Assembly (NCBI RefSeq): GCF_026340465.1
Contig: NZ_JAPEPC010000001.1
Location: 1,863,501-1,927,500, forward strand
Source of the DNA: Streptomyces sp. NBC_01306
GTDB taxonomy: Bacteria; Actinomycetota; Actinomycetes; Streptomycetales; Streptomycetaceae
DNA length: 64,000 bases
Direction: 5' to 3'
Below the pieces are notes generated by a model that was not told where the DNA came from, did no database searches, and was given only the letters and a program-made list of their open reading frames with translations. Positions 43,361-51,581 of the stretch are shown here, in pieces; the first letter of the stretch is position 1; each line of letters opens with the position of its first letter. Position numbers and translations under genes: made by a program.

Positions 43361-44696
43361 TGCCTTCATCGCGAAGCGGTATGGCGATAGCCGCCCAGGA
43401 CTGAATCTGGTTGCTGTTGCAGATGCAGCCCTTCCGGTGACTCAACTGAACGTGGACGTTCTTGCCCAGGAACGAAAAGCGATTCCCCTGCTTGATGAGT
43501 TCGTTATTCGGCTTGTCAGTAATGGGGTTCGCGACCCCGAAGAGATAGCGAATATACTCGGGCTTGATTTGAAGCTGGCCGAGTCCGCGATTGTGGAGCA
43601 GTTGGCGGCGGATAATTTGGCACGCGCAGCCGGACAGAAGACCCGTGTCGAGCTTACGCCCCAGGGCCGATTGATGGCTGTAGAACTCGAGGCGGTTCGC
43701 CCAGTCCATAGACTTCTGCCGGTCACGTTCGATCGACTGACTTGGGGCGTAGCATCATATCGTCCAGAATTTCTTGTGCCGAAGAAGGAGGCTGAAGAGG
43801 CAGGACTAGTTGTCTTGCCGGCCATCCGCAGTCAACGTATTGTGCCGGCCGATGTCACGGTTGCCAGTCTCAACAGACTTATCTCCGACGGGGCTGAAAA
43901 TCGGCGTAACCTCGAGGTACTTGCCGTCGAGAAGATGGCACCAAAGAAGCATCGCTACCTTCCAGTGAAGCTTCTAGTTTTCTCGGATGATCCCCGAACC
44001 GAGATTCAACTTGGCGTTGTCGTAGATGGTCAACTCAGTGCACCTCATGAGCGTGCCCTGTTGAGTTCAGGAGGGCCATCTGCTCTCAATATCACTGTTG
44101 GTGAGCCAGCAAGCCGACCGCTTCTTCCAGCCGACCTTGAAGCCATCAGGACTCGTCAGCAAAGGCCATCATCCGACAATTCAACCTCGCCGCCGGTTGA
44201 TTCTCTTGCAAAGCAAAAAGAAAGTAGCATCGAGGTACGCGACGTGAGCGTACATGAGCACCCAGACTTTCTGCGCGAGTCCCTCGCCGGCAGCAAGCAA
44301 AGACTGCTGATCGTTGCCCCATGGATAAAAAATTCCATCGTGGATACCACGTTTATCTCTAGCCTTGAAAGGCTATTGCGGAGAGGCGTTAAAATTCACA
44401 TCGCCTACGGCATCGGAGAGGACGACCGGGACAGTCACGAAAGGGCGATTTCGAGGCTGCGAAATTTGGGTGGACGCTACAAGGAGAGTTTCACCTTTAT
44501 CCGCTTGAAGAATTCTCACGCCAAGATTCTAATTTCGGATGACATCTGGATCAATACCAGCTTCAATTGGCTTTCATTCAAGGGGGATCCGAACCGGACT
44601 TATCGAATGGAGGAAGGGATCTTGGTTCGGGGCTCGAAGCGTGTGAACGAGGCTTACGAGAAGTATTTGCGAATGCTGGAAGAGCAAAAAGCGTAG
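43347..44696 (+). CDS. mkoB: PLD-family nuclease of the Mokosh system, MkoB
   Basis: 449 residues from GTG 43347 with CGGAGG upstream; it overlaps mkoA by 14 bp. The N-terminal 130 residues look like a winged-helix region (VIRLVSNGVRDPEEIANIL). The C-terminal PLD fold has SKQRLLIVAPWIKNSIVD, then the His-Lys motif HAKILISDDIWINTSFNWLS (about residue 390). A single HxK motif suggests that it dimerises to form one active site. In type I Mokosh the nuclease acts with the kinase-helicase to stop phage. The gene is AT-richer than the chromosome. Confidence 0.85.
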   Translation: MYESDAFIAKRYGDSRPGLNLVAVADAALPVTQLNVDVLAQERKAIPLLDEFVIRLVSNGVRDPEEIANILGLDLKLAESAIVEQLAADNLARAAGQKTRVELTPQGRLMAVELEAVRPVHRLLPVTFDRLTWGVASYRPEFLVPKKEAEEAGLVVLPAIRSQRIVPADVTVASLNRLISDGAENRRNLEVLAVEKMAPKKHRYLPVKLLVFSDDPRTEIQLGVVVDGQLSAPHERALLSSGGPSALNITVGEPASRPLLPADLEAIRTRQQRPSSDNSTSPPVDSLAKQKESSIEVRDVSVHEHPDFLRESLAGSKQRLLIVAPWIKNSIVDTTFISSLERLLRRGVKIHIAYGIGEDDRDSHERAISRLRNLGGRYKESFTFIRLKNSHAKILISDDIWINTSFNWLSFKGDPNRTYRMEEGILVRGSKRVNEAYEKYLRMLEEQKA

Positions 44697-45048
44697 GTTG
44701 CCTGCCTCTTGGCGCACGGCCACGCTCTCAATGGCCGCGGTTCGGTGTGGAGCAGGCCGCGATGACCGGCGCGGTTCACGAGGTCGGACGTGCACCACTC
44801 AGGATGATGGTGCAGGCCCATAGGCGCAGCACCCTCGTACACGAGCCAACCTAAGTCGGTCGAGTTGTGTTTCTGGGTCAGGAAGGCGGAGACCGACACC
44901 CTCACGTGTGTGGGCGGCGGGGTGGAATAGCTTGCCAGCGTTCTCCCTACTCCGCAGGATCGATGTCGGCGCTCCGCAGTCCGCACACAGTCCGCAGGAC
45001 ACCCGATCAGGACCGTCGCACCCCATCGCTGGCCAACAGCAAAAGGCC

Positions 45049-45091
45049 AGGTCAGCGACCCGCAGGGGAGATCCCCGCCGGTCGCCGACCT
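45049..45091. other. Inverted repeat beside attR
   Basis: AGGTCAGCGACC (45049-45060) and GGTCGCCGACCT (45080-45091) pair at 11 of 12 positions, with a second complementary core GGGGAgaTCCCC between. It ends 13 bases before attR and could be an integrase or excisionase arm site, or a terminator for the Mokosh operon. Confidence 0.5.
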
Positions 45092-45103
45092 GGCCCGTTA
45101 CTT

Positions 45104-45124
45104 GGAGACCAAGAAGGCCTGATC
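45104..45124 (+). repeat. Right attachment site (attR)
   Basis: Repeat of the sodN 3' end (ggagaccaagaaggc, then C, then tgatc), differing from attL at one position. Confidence 0.85.
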
Positions 45125-45170
45125 GCGGTGTTCGCACCCGACGGTCCGCAATGCGGACCGGAGCAGAAAT

Positions 45171-45209
45171 CCGTGGGGCCCGACCGGCGCGACCGGTCGG
45201 GCCCCACGG
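45171..45209. terminator. Original sodN terminator, now separated by the element
   Basis: A perfect 17-bp stem (45171-45187 with 45193-45209) closes a five-base loop. A smaller hairpin GGTCCGCA/TGCGGACC precedes it at 45143-45159. Without the element it would lie about 47 bases after the sodN stop. It also serves the convergent phosphatase gene. Confidence 0.75.
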
Positions 45210-45225
45210 TCGTTCAGGATCCCGC

Positions 45226-45984
45226 TCAAGCGGGCATGCGCTCCGGCCCTGGGGCCGGTTCCAGCAGGTTCCGCCGCAGCGCGGCAATCACCTCGTCCTG
45301 GATGTCCAGTTGGTCCGCGATGTAGCCGCGCACGGACCCGTACCGTTCGGTCAGGGCGGCCAGGAAGAGGCGCATCACGTCCTCGGGCGCGCGGCCGTAG
45401 CCGGGCCAGATCGGTCCCCGGCCGGGGTGTTCGGCCCGCCAGTCGGCGAGCAGGCGCTCGCTTGCCAGTCCGGTGAGGGTGAAGTCCTCGACGATGTCGG
45501 CCTCGGAGACCCCCAGGAGCGTCAGCACGAGCGCCGCCAGCAGGCCGGTGCGGTCCTTCCCCGATGTGCAGTGGAAGACGGCGGGCCGGCCCCCGGCGGC
45601 GGCGATCACCTCGATGGCCCGGCCCAGTTCCCTGACGCCGTCATGAGCGACCTCCAGGTACCGCTCGGCGAGGTACGGGCCGGTCGCGACGTCCGGGCCG
45701 AGGCTCGGCTGGTCGTAGGGGCGGTGCTCGACGCTGAGGTGGTGGTAGGTGAACGACGGGTGCTCGGGGACGCGGCCCTTGGCGTCGATCTCCCAGGAGT
45801 AGCGCAGGTCGATGACGGTACCGATGTCCAGGGTGAGGAAGCGTTCCCAGTCCGCGCCGCCGAGCTTGGCCAGCGAGTCGGCACGGAACAGCCTCCCCGT
45901 GCGTACAGTGCTGCCTCCGTCGGCCGAACAGCCGCCCGGGTCACGGAAGTTGTGCAGCCGCTGGAAAGGTAGGGGTGCGTTCAT
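45226..45984 (-). CDS. Protein tyrosine phosphatase (tyrosine/serine type)
   Basis: 252 residues from ATG 45984. The catalytic P-loop is HCTSGKDRTG (CX5R). The N-terminus NFRDPGGC and GRLFRADSLAKL with IDLRYSWEID are typical of the bacterial DSP/Y-phosphatase 3 family. It removes phosphate from tyrosine or phosphoinositide substrates. It is divergent from the ArsR-type regulator. A much longer open frame extends upstream but is a shadow of the ArsR gene. Confidence 0.92.
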   Translation of the reverse strand: MNAPLPFQRLHNFRDPGGCSADGGSTVRTGRLFRADSLAKLGGADWERFLTLDIGTVIDLRYSWEIDAKGRVPEHPSFTYHHLSVEHRPYDQPSLGPDVATGPYLAERYLEVAHDGVRELGRAIEVIAAAGGRPAVFHCTSGKDRTGLLAALVLTLLGVSEADIVEDFTLTGLASERLLADWRAEHPGRGPIWPGYGRAPEDVMRLFLAALTERYGSVRGYIADQLDIQDEVIAALRRNLLEPAPGPERMPA

Positions 45985-46020
45985 AGCGCGGCAGCCTATG
46001 CCGTGGACCACGGGACGGGC

Positions 46021-46104
46021 GCGGCGGCCGCCAGTCGAGCGGAACGCGAACCGGAACCGGAACCGGAACCCGAACCAGAAGCAGAAGCAGAAGCAGAAGA
46101 ACTC
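46021..46104. repeat. Hexanucleotide repeats upstream of the ArsR-type gene
   Basis: Runs of GAACCG and GAAGCA units. Read in the ArsR frame from a GTG at 46003 they would encode EPEPEPEP/EAEAEAE; I take the region as leader. AGAAGA (46095-46100) and TCTTCT (46117-46122) form an inverted repeat just after it. Confidence 0.6.
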
Positions 46105-46137
46105 TTCCGGAACAACTCTTCTGGTTCTACGGTCGTC

Positions 46138-46872
46138 ATGGCCGAAGCACCCGCCCCGCCTGCATCCGAGCTGCCGGCACCCGACCCCCTCGCACCCGAC
46201 CCCCTCGCACCCGATCCCGCGCACGACGTCACGCCCGACGCCGCCGCCCTGCGGGTTCTCGCCCACCCGGTGCGGCTCAACCTGCTGAGCCGGCTGCGGC
46301 AGTACGGGCCCGCCACCGCCCGGCAGCTCGCCGCGCACTTCGCGCTCGACCCGGGGTCGGCCAGCTACCATCTGCGCCGCCTGGCTGCGGGCGGGCTGAT
46401 CGAGGAGGACTCCGGCCGCGGCACCCGCCGGGACCGCTGGTGGCAGGCGCGGCACCGGACCTCCTTCCACGATCCCGGCACCAACAGACCGTCGGAGCAG
46501 GCGGACAGCCGCGCCTACGCCCAGGCACTGCTGCTCGCCTACAGCGACCAGCTGCGCAGGCTGGCGGGTACGGTGCCGCTGCTGCCCGACGACTGGTACG
46601 CCGCCTCGGTCTTCAGCGACTACACGCTGCTTCTGACGCCGGATGAACTCAATGCGATGAAAGCCGAGTTGGCGGACGTCGTCGGACGCTACCGGGAGCT
46701 CGGTCACGACAGGCCGCAACGCGGCGCGGACAGCAAGAACAGCACGGACAGCACGGACAGCACGGACAGCACGGACGGTACGGAAGACGTGAACGGTACG
46801 GAAGGCACTGGCGGCCCCGTCCCCACCCCCGTCTCGGTCCAGTTGCAGTCGTTCCCGCTGCTCGACCGCTGA
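46138..46872 (+). CDS. ArsR-family winged-helix regulator
   Basis: 244 residues from ATG 46138; a GTG at 46003 would add a Glu-Pro-rich extension and cannot be excluded, since no clear ribosome binding site marks either. A Pro-rich repeat (APDPLAPDPLAPDP) precedes the winged helix at about 38-110: ALRVLAHPVRLNLLSRLRQY, ATARQLAAHFALDPGSASYH. The C-terminal domain is followed by a Thr-Asp-Ser repeat (STDSTDSTDSTDG). The stop overlaps the MFS start (TGATG), so it most likely controls that transporter. Confidence 0.85.
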   Translation: MAEAPAPPASELPAPDPLAPDPLAPDPAHDVTPDAAALRVLAHPVRLNLLSRLRQYGPATARQLAAHFALDPGSASYHLRRLAAGGLIEEDSGRGTRRDRWWQARHRTSFHDPGTNRPSEQADSRAYAQALLLAYSDQLRRLAGTVPLLPDDWYAASVFSDYTLLLTPDELNAMKAELADVVGRYRELGHDRPQRGADSKNSTDSTDSTDSTDGTEDVNGTEGTGGPVPTPVSVQLQSFPLLDR

Positions 46873-47657
46873 TGACCGCCGCCCACCGGGACGCCAACGT
46901 CCTGCGCTGGCTGGGTGCCTACACCGCGTCCGTGACCGGAGACGTGACCTACTTCCTCGCCCTGACCTGGGCCGCGACCCGTACCGCCGGCCCCGCGCAG
47001 GCCGGTGCGGTGCTGGCCGCCGGAGCTGTGCCGCGGGCTCTCCTGATGCTCGGCGGCGGTGTCGTCGCCGACCGGTTCGGGGCGCGCCGTGTGGTCGTCG
47101 TCAGCGATCTGGTGCGGTGCGCGGTCATCCTCACCGCCGCCGCGTTCATCTGGCTCGCGGGCGCCCGGCTCTGGCTGCTCTACGTCCTGGCGGTCGTCTT
47201 CGGCACCGTGGACGCGCTGTTCATGCCCGCTGTCGGGGCACTGCCGCCGCAGCTCACAGGGCCGGTCCAGCTCGCCCGGGTGCAGGGTATGCGCAGCCTG
47301 TCCATCCGGTTCAGCAACGCCGTGGGGCCGATGGCCGGCGCCCTGGTGCTGGCAGCCGGTGGTGCGGCCGGTGCCTTCGGGGCGTCGGGGCTGCTCTTCT
47401 GCGGGTCGCTGGTGCTGCTCATCGCCGTACGCGTACGCCCGGTTCCGGACGCCCCGGCCGGGCCCGGCCGCACGACCGCCGGGCAGGACTTCCGGGCCGG
47501 TCTGCGCTACCTGCGGGAGAATACGTCCTGCCGTATGTCCCGCACGTCTCGCGCATCCCGCACGTCCTGCTCGCGCCGACAGCCTTCAGCCGCCTGGGCC
47601 AGCGGCCCCGTCAGCCGTGCAGCCGCCGGTCGGCGGGGCCGACCGCGAACCGGGTGA
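46872..47657 (+). pseudogene. MFS transporter, C-terminal half missing
   Basis: It is MFS-like to about residue 216 with six membrane segments (ALLMLGGGVVADRFGARRVVVVSD is the loop 2-3 motif, followed by AVVFGTVDALFMPA). After LRYLRE (about 47518) the protein becomes Arg/Ser-rich nonsense and stops at 47657. Normal members have about 400 residues and 12 helices, so helices 7-12 are gone. The remaining tail overlaps the convergent DUF952 gene by 47 bp. Confidence 0.75.
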
Positions 47658-48534
47658 AGCGGACCCGCAGTCCCGCACGCTGCGGTGAGCAGCAGTACGG
47701 GCCCGCCGACGCCTTCGCTGCGGGGTCGAGCGGCGTCAGCCGGATCATCCGCCACGGGTCGCCGTCGGCGCGCGCCCGCACCGTCACCGCGTCCCCCGAG
47801 CGGCTGGCCCGGACCGTGACCGGCCGGCCCGCCCACTCCGGGACCGGCGCCATGGACCAGTCCGACACACCGCGGGTGGCCACCGCGCCCACCTGCGGTG
47901 CGCCGTCCGTCATCTCGACGCCCGCCTTGATCCAGTTCTCCTCGTCGGTGCGGACCAGGACGCCCGCCTGGTCGTAGAGCGTGTCGAAATCGGCCAGGAA
48001 GGTCACCTCGACCGCCGATCCCGCACTCAGCTCGGTCAGCAGCGCGTGTCCGTCGTCACGGACGAAGCCGTAGCTGGTCGTACGCCAGAAGTCGGTCCTG
48101 TCGCGGGTGGTCACCACCAGCTCCGCGCCGTCCGTCGTGGCGTGTGCGGGCGGGTTGAGCCAGGTCCCGTCCGACCAGTCGAGCGCGTAACCGTCCCGCC
48201 AGGGAACGACTTTGGTGACCGCGTCCACCGGGAGCGGCCCGTAGATGTGCGGGAAGGCGTCGGCGCCGGGCGCGGGGACCTCGTAGCGCAGCGGTACGGA
48301 GAGCAGCTCGCTGTCGATGACGAGCACGACCAGCTCACCGTGACCCCTGTCGCTCCCCGTCCCGCCCCCGCCCCCGTAGAGGAAGTCGGCGACCGCGATG
48401 AGCTGGCCGCGCGTCGAGCAGTGGATGAAGCCCTCCTCCTGGAGGGTGCGGCCGCGGGTCGACATCTCGTACGTGCCGGCCGCGCGGGCCGCCTCCCACA
48501 GGGAGCGCTCGGTGATGTGCAGCAGTTCCGTCAT
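47611..48534 (-). CDS. DUF952-DUF1349 fusion protein
   Basis: 307 residues from ATG 48534. Residues 1-115 are a DUF952 domain (LLHITERSLWEAARAAGTYE, EGFIHCSTRGQL, FPHIYGPLPVDAV). Residues 120-307 are a DUF1349 beta-sandwich (WLNPPAHA, DFWRTTSYGF, AGVLVRTDEENWIKAGVE, WRMIRLTPLD). Each is usually a separate protein. No signal peptide is visible. The functions are unknown; DUF1349 domains resemble sugar-binding folds. Confidence 0.85.
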   Translation of the reverse strand: MTELLHITERSLWEAARAAGTYEMSTRGRTLQEEGFIHCSTRGQLIAVADFLYGGGGGTGSDRGHGELVVLVIDSELLSVPLRYEVPAPGADAFPHIYGPLPVDAVTKVVPWRDGYALDWSDGTWLNPPAHATTDGAELVVTTRDRTDFWRTTSYGFVRDDGHALLTELSAGSAVEVTFLADFDTLYDQAGVLVRTDEENWIKAGVEMTDGAPQVGAVATRGVSDWSMAPVPEWAGRPVTVRASRSGDAVTVRARADGDPWRMIRLTPLDPAAKASAGPYCCSPQRAGLRVRFTRFAVGPADRRLHG

Positions 48535-48543
48535 GGTCCAACG

Positions 48544-49074
48544 CTATGCCTGCCCGGGAACGCCCCGGCCGGGGAAACGCTGCTCCGGAACGCCGTGCGC
48601 CGACCCGCCCGGCTTCTCCGGGTCGGTGAGCAGACCGTGTTCGGCGAAGACCTTCTTCGCCACGGCGGTGGCGTTGAGCGCCTTGGGCATCCCGCAGTAG
48701 ACCGCGGAGTGCAGCAGCGCCTCGACGATCTCCTCCGCACTGAGGCCGACGTTGAGCGCGGCGTTGATGTGGACGTCGAGCTGCGGTTCGCAGCCGCCGA
48801 GGGCGGTGAGCATCCCCAGGGTGACCAACTGCCGGTCGCGCAGCGCCAGCTGGGGCCTGGTGTAGATGTCGCCGAAGGCCCAGGCGACGATGTGATGCCC
48901 CAGGTCGGGCGAGATGTCGGCCAGGGAGTCGATCACCTGCCGGCCGCCCTCACCGACGACGCGGTCGAGCATCCCCATCCCCCGCTGCAGACGGTCCTGC
49001 CGGGTCTCGGCAACGGTGTCGGACGAGAGTGCCGTGGCGGCCTCCGGGGTGGCCGGATCGCTCGGGGTACTCAT
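48544..49074 (-). CDS. Carboxymuconolactone decarboxylase-family protein
   Basis: 176 residues from ATG 49074 with GGAGCA upstream. The all-helical fold shows LGHHIVAWAFGDIYTRPQLA, LVTLGMLTALGGCEPQLDVH and GLSAEEIVEALLHSAVYCGMPKA. The CxxC of alkylhydroperoxidase AhpD-type members is absent, so it is closer to the decarboxylase branch. No pathway genes are adjacent. Confidence 0.9.
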   Translation of the reverse strand: MSTPSDPATPEAATALSSDTVAETRQDRLQRGMGMLDRVVGEGGRQVIDSLADISPDLGHHIVAWAFGDIYTRPQLALRDRQLVTLGMLTALGGCEPQLDVHINAALNVGLSAEEIVEALLHSAVYCGMPKALNATAVAKKVFAEHGLLTDPEKPGGSAHGVPEQRFPGRGVPGQA

Positions 49075-49373
49075 GGCTGCTCCGTTCCGGACTGCCCGTC
49101 GGGTATCGGGCAGCCGCGCAAAGTGACCGTACGAAGTAGGTGTACGGGTGGACGCGAACGGGGTGACCGTACGAGATGGCCGTACGGGTCGGCCGTACAA
49201 GGTGGTTGAACATTCGCCGTTCGTAGAGAGACGGTAAATGGTGGGCCTTGTACGGGACCCCGCCGGGGCCGGACAGAATGTGCGGGACGGGCAGACGGCA
49301 GTGGGTGTACGGCAACGGGTGTACGGCAACGGGTGTACGGCGCGGCAGGGGTGGTGGTCGCCGCCGCGCAGCC
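49075..49373. promoter_or_regulatory. Repeat-containing intergenic region
   Basis: It has several CCGTACG/TGTACG half-palindromes (49123-49200, including GACCGTACGA twice) and a 14-bp tandem repeat, GGGTGTACGGCAAC, in 2.8 copies at 49303-49341. It presumably contains the promoter of the carboxymuconolactone-type gene. No real gene is seen. Confidence 0.5.
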
Positions 49374-49724
49374 TCAGAGAGCCTCGCGCACGAGGGCCAG
49401 TACGGCTTCGTCCGTGAGGCCCAGCTCCCTTGCCTCCGCCGCGAGTTCCCGTACCCGTACGAGCAGTCGCGCCCGCGCCCGGGAGGGCCCGCCGACGACC
49501 ACCGCGCCCCTCCCCCTGCGCAGTTCGATCAGGCCCTCTTCCCGCAGCCGCTGGTAACCGCGCAGCACCGTATGGACGTTGACCCCGAGCGAGTCGGCGA
49601 GGACGCGGGCGGCGGGCAGCCGCTCGCCCGCGTCCACCCGGCCGTCCGCGACGGCGCCCCTGACGCACGCGGCGATCTGGTCCGCGAGCGGGATCGCTGA
49701 TGACGGGTCGATCCGGAAGAGCAT
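49374..49724 (-). CDS. GntR-family regulator (YtrA-like, short)
   Basis: 116 residues from ATG 49724, which overlaps the DUF1648 stop (TGATG). The winged helix is IAACVRGAVADGRVDAGERL, ARVLADSLGVNVHTVLRGYQ and LREEGLIELRRGRGAVV. Without a large effector domain it is the short YtrA type, which commonly regulates its own transport or membrane operon. The likely operator is at 50713-50737. Confidence 0.9.
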   Translation of the reverse strand: MLFRIDPSSAIPLADQIAACVRGAVADGRVDAGERLPAARVLADSLGVNVHTVLRGYQRLREEGLIELRRGRGAVVVGGPSRARARLLVRVRELAAEARELGLTDEAVLALVREAL

Positions 49725-50689
49725 CAGCCGTTCGCCTGCCGCTCGGCCAGGGTGTTGAGCAGCGCGGCGGCGTCGGACGAGCCGTCGATGGTGACGGCGA
49801 AGTCGCGGCCGTTCGTGCGCCGGACCACGATGGCCTCCCCCGAGCGGAGGATGAGCCCGGAGCGGCCCGCGCGGAACCGGTAGCCCCAGCCGCCGAAGTC
49901 CTTCAGGGCGTCTATGTCGCGGCTGGTGGCCTGCTCGACCTGGTCCAGCGGCACCCGGATACGCGGCCACGGCAGCCACCCGGTGGAGATGGTCAGGCCC
50001 CGGCGGTCCACGGTGACGTACGGCCTGGCGAAGGCCATCAGCACCAGGCCGGCCACGACAGGCGTCACGGCGGCCTGGGGGCCCGAGACGGTCAGCGCGA
50101 CGGCTCCGGCGACGACGACGGTCACCGCGAGCACCAGAAGCGGGCGGGCGCCCGCGTGGCGCGCCCAGCCGGCGGTCTCGCCTGCCGCGAGGTCGATCCG
50201 CTCGACGGGCCCTTCGGCGGGCGGCGGCAGCACGGACGGTACGAAACGGGCCAGCCACCAGCCCGCCCCGCCCGCCAGGACCGCTACCCCGACGGCGGTC
50301 GCGACCCGCCAGAACGGGAAGTCGACGGGGGTGTGCAGGTTGGCGTACAGGATCTCGGCCATGAGTGCGCCGATGAAGCCGGCGAGCGCCCAGCCCGTGA
50401 CGATCAGGCCCCGCGCCCCGCGGGCGATCAGCATCCAGATCACCCCGAGGCCGATCAGGAGCCCGGTGGTGACAAGTACGTACTCCAGGTGCCCCGCCGT
50501 GTCGTCCGGGCGGCCGCCGCTCCCGAAGTGGCTCGCCAGGCGGTGCGGCAGCCGGTTACGGAGCTGGCTGAAGACCGCAAGATCGACGGCGTAGGCGAGC
50601 AGGAAGGGCAGCCCGGCGACTGTCGCGCGCCGGATACGGCCGGAGCGACGGCCGGACCCCATCGCGGCCCCTGTGGTGTTCTCCATCAT
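49724..50689 (-). CDS. DUF1648-domain membrane protein
   Basis: 321 residues from ATG 50689 (or 50686). The N-terminal hydrophobic region has the DUF1648 motif FSQLRNRLPHRLASHFGSGG.. followed by four further hydrophobic segments (LEYVLVTTGLLIGLGVIWML, ALAGFIGALMAEILYAN, VAVLAGGAGWWLA). The C-terminal 150 residues are soluble (WLPWPRIRVPLDQVEQ). It is in an operon with a GntR regulator, a common pairing. Confidence 0.85.
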   Translation of the reverse strand: MMENTTGAAMGSGRRSGRIRRATVAGLPFLLAYAVDLAVFSQLRNRLPHRLASHFGSGGRPDDTAGHLEYVLVTTGLLIGLGVIWMLIARGARGLIVTGWALAGFIGALMAEILYANLHTPVDFPFWRVATAVGVAVLAGGAGWWLARFVPSVLPPPAEGPVERIDLAAGETAGWARHAGARPLLVLAVTVVVAGAVALTVSGPQAAVTPVVAGLVLMAFARPYVTVDRRGLTISTGWLPWPRIRVPLDQVEQATSRDIDALKDFGGWGYRFRAGRSGLILRSGEAIVVRRTNGRDFAVTIDGSSDAAALLNTLAERQANG

Positions 50690-50712
50690 TCCCGCATTCC
50701 CCCGTTCCTCCT

Positions 50713-50737
50713 ATTGTTCGCATGCAAGTAGAACAAT
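50713..50737. promoter_or_regulatory. Candidate operator of the GntR/DUF1648 operon
   Basis: ATTGTTC (50713-50719) and GAACAAT (50731-50737) are exact inverted repeats with an 11-base spacer. The site is 24 bases upstream of the DUF1648 start. Its length and position fit short YtrA-like GntR autoregulation. Confidence 0.55.
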
Positions 50738-50913
50738 GCGCCGACGGGACCGTCAAGAGGAGGGGCGACGGGAATGGGGCGAGGCGAGGTGACAGCGCAG
50801 TGGGCACAGTCGTCACAGGGCAGCGGCCCCTCGCCGGCACATGAGGTGAGCATGTGTGCCGATGAGGGGCCGCTTACCGGGAACGGACGGGAGCCGGCCG
50901 GAGCTGAAAGACC

Positions 50914-51339
50914 CTAGACAGCTGCGGAGAAGGGTGCCTGGAGGGTGGAACCGGGCGGAAGTTGCTCCTGGATCAGGGCGACCGCGGCGCCGAAGTCGCC
51001 CTGGTCGTTGCCCGATACGTAACTCGTGCCGCCGTAGTGCAGTGTGACGCCGAGATCGGTGGCCGGGCGGCGCAAAGCCAGCAGGCAGCTCAGCGTGGCC
51101 TGCTGGGCCGTACTGTCACCGGCGACGACCGGCAACGGCATGTCCCACTCCAGGACGCAGTCACTCAACGGCTCGGCCCCCTCAGGCACTTCACCCACCG
51201 GCTCGAACGAGTCGAACGAAGCTCCGGCGTAGTCGACTCCCCTGATCCGGGTGCGGAGTTGACGCTCTACGGCGCTGATCACTAGGGCATCTGATCCATG
51301 GCTGTCCCGGTACCAGCCGGCCCATGACTGTGGTGTCAT
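50914..51339 (-). CDS. Uncharacterised conserved protein
   Basis: 141 residues from ATG 51339, beginning MTPQSWAGWYRDSHGSDALV. The sequence looks like one alpha/beta or immunity-like domain (LRTRIRGVDYAGASFDSFEP, LEWDMPLPVVAGDS, LGVTLHYGGTSYVSG). I cannot name the family with confidence. It is monocistronic. Confidence 0.7.
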   Translation of the reverse strand: MTPQSWAGWYRDSHGSDALVISAVERQLRTRIRGVDYAGASFDSFEPVGEVPEGAEPLSDCVLEWDMPLPVVAGDSTAQQATLSCLLALRRPATDLGVTLHYGGTSYVSGNDQGDFGAAVALIQEQLPPGSTLQAPFSAAV

Positions 51340-51581
51340 GAGCGCGACTGTAGCGCCGCCACCAGCTCGGCGTCACCAAGAGTGATCAAGTCCGGAATTA
51401 CTGGTTCCTGGTGCACTTCGCGCCCGACATCCCTTTCCTGACGGGCCGAAAGGTCCGGTAACGTACCCGCCCGCACCACCCGGCGAGCGCACGTACGAGC
51501 GCACATACGAGTGACCGGCCGGACCACCGAACGGGTGAGCCACCCCCACCGTCGCCGCGCCCCCTCGCCCTGCCCCGTGGA

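Larger units (their letters stand above)
24924..45124. mobile_element. 20.2-kb integrative mobilizable element inserted in sodN
   Basis: The borders are the 21-bp direct repeats. Inside are, in order, a tyrosine integrase, an XRE regulator, an excisionase, a DUF3631 ATPase, a MobC-like protein and a relaxase. Cargo follows: a ParB-like/GIY-YIG pair, a HAD-methyltransferase-kinase operon with an HTH-TPR regulator and NUDIX hydrolase, and a Mokosh-type defence pair. No FtsK/TraB-type DNA pump or type IV secretion gene is visible, so it is better called mobilizable than self-conjugative. The defence genes are visibly less GC-rich than everything around them. Confidence 0.85.
44697..45225. other. 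529-bp region spanning the right element border, no gene
   Basis: Short frames here have no coding character. It holds a hairpin (45049-45091), the attR repeat (45104-45124) and the displaced sodN terminator (45171-45209). Confidence 0.6.

Noticed and set aside
24924..45124. Self-conjugative AICE
   Set aside because: No FtsK/TraB-like ATPase and no recognised replication initiator of the RepSA type is visible; a relaxase and MobC indicate mobilization instead.
46003..46137. Coding extension of the ArsR-type protein with EPEPEP/EAEAEA repeats
   Set aside because: The repeat lowers third-position GC and no ribosome binding site is seen; treated as leader, though a GTG start at 46003 is not excluded.
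49303..49341. CRISPR or iteron array
   Set aside because: It is a 14-bp head-to-tail repeat of under three copies with no spacers and no replication gene.
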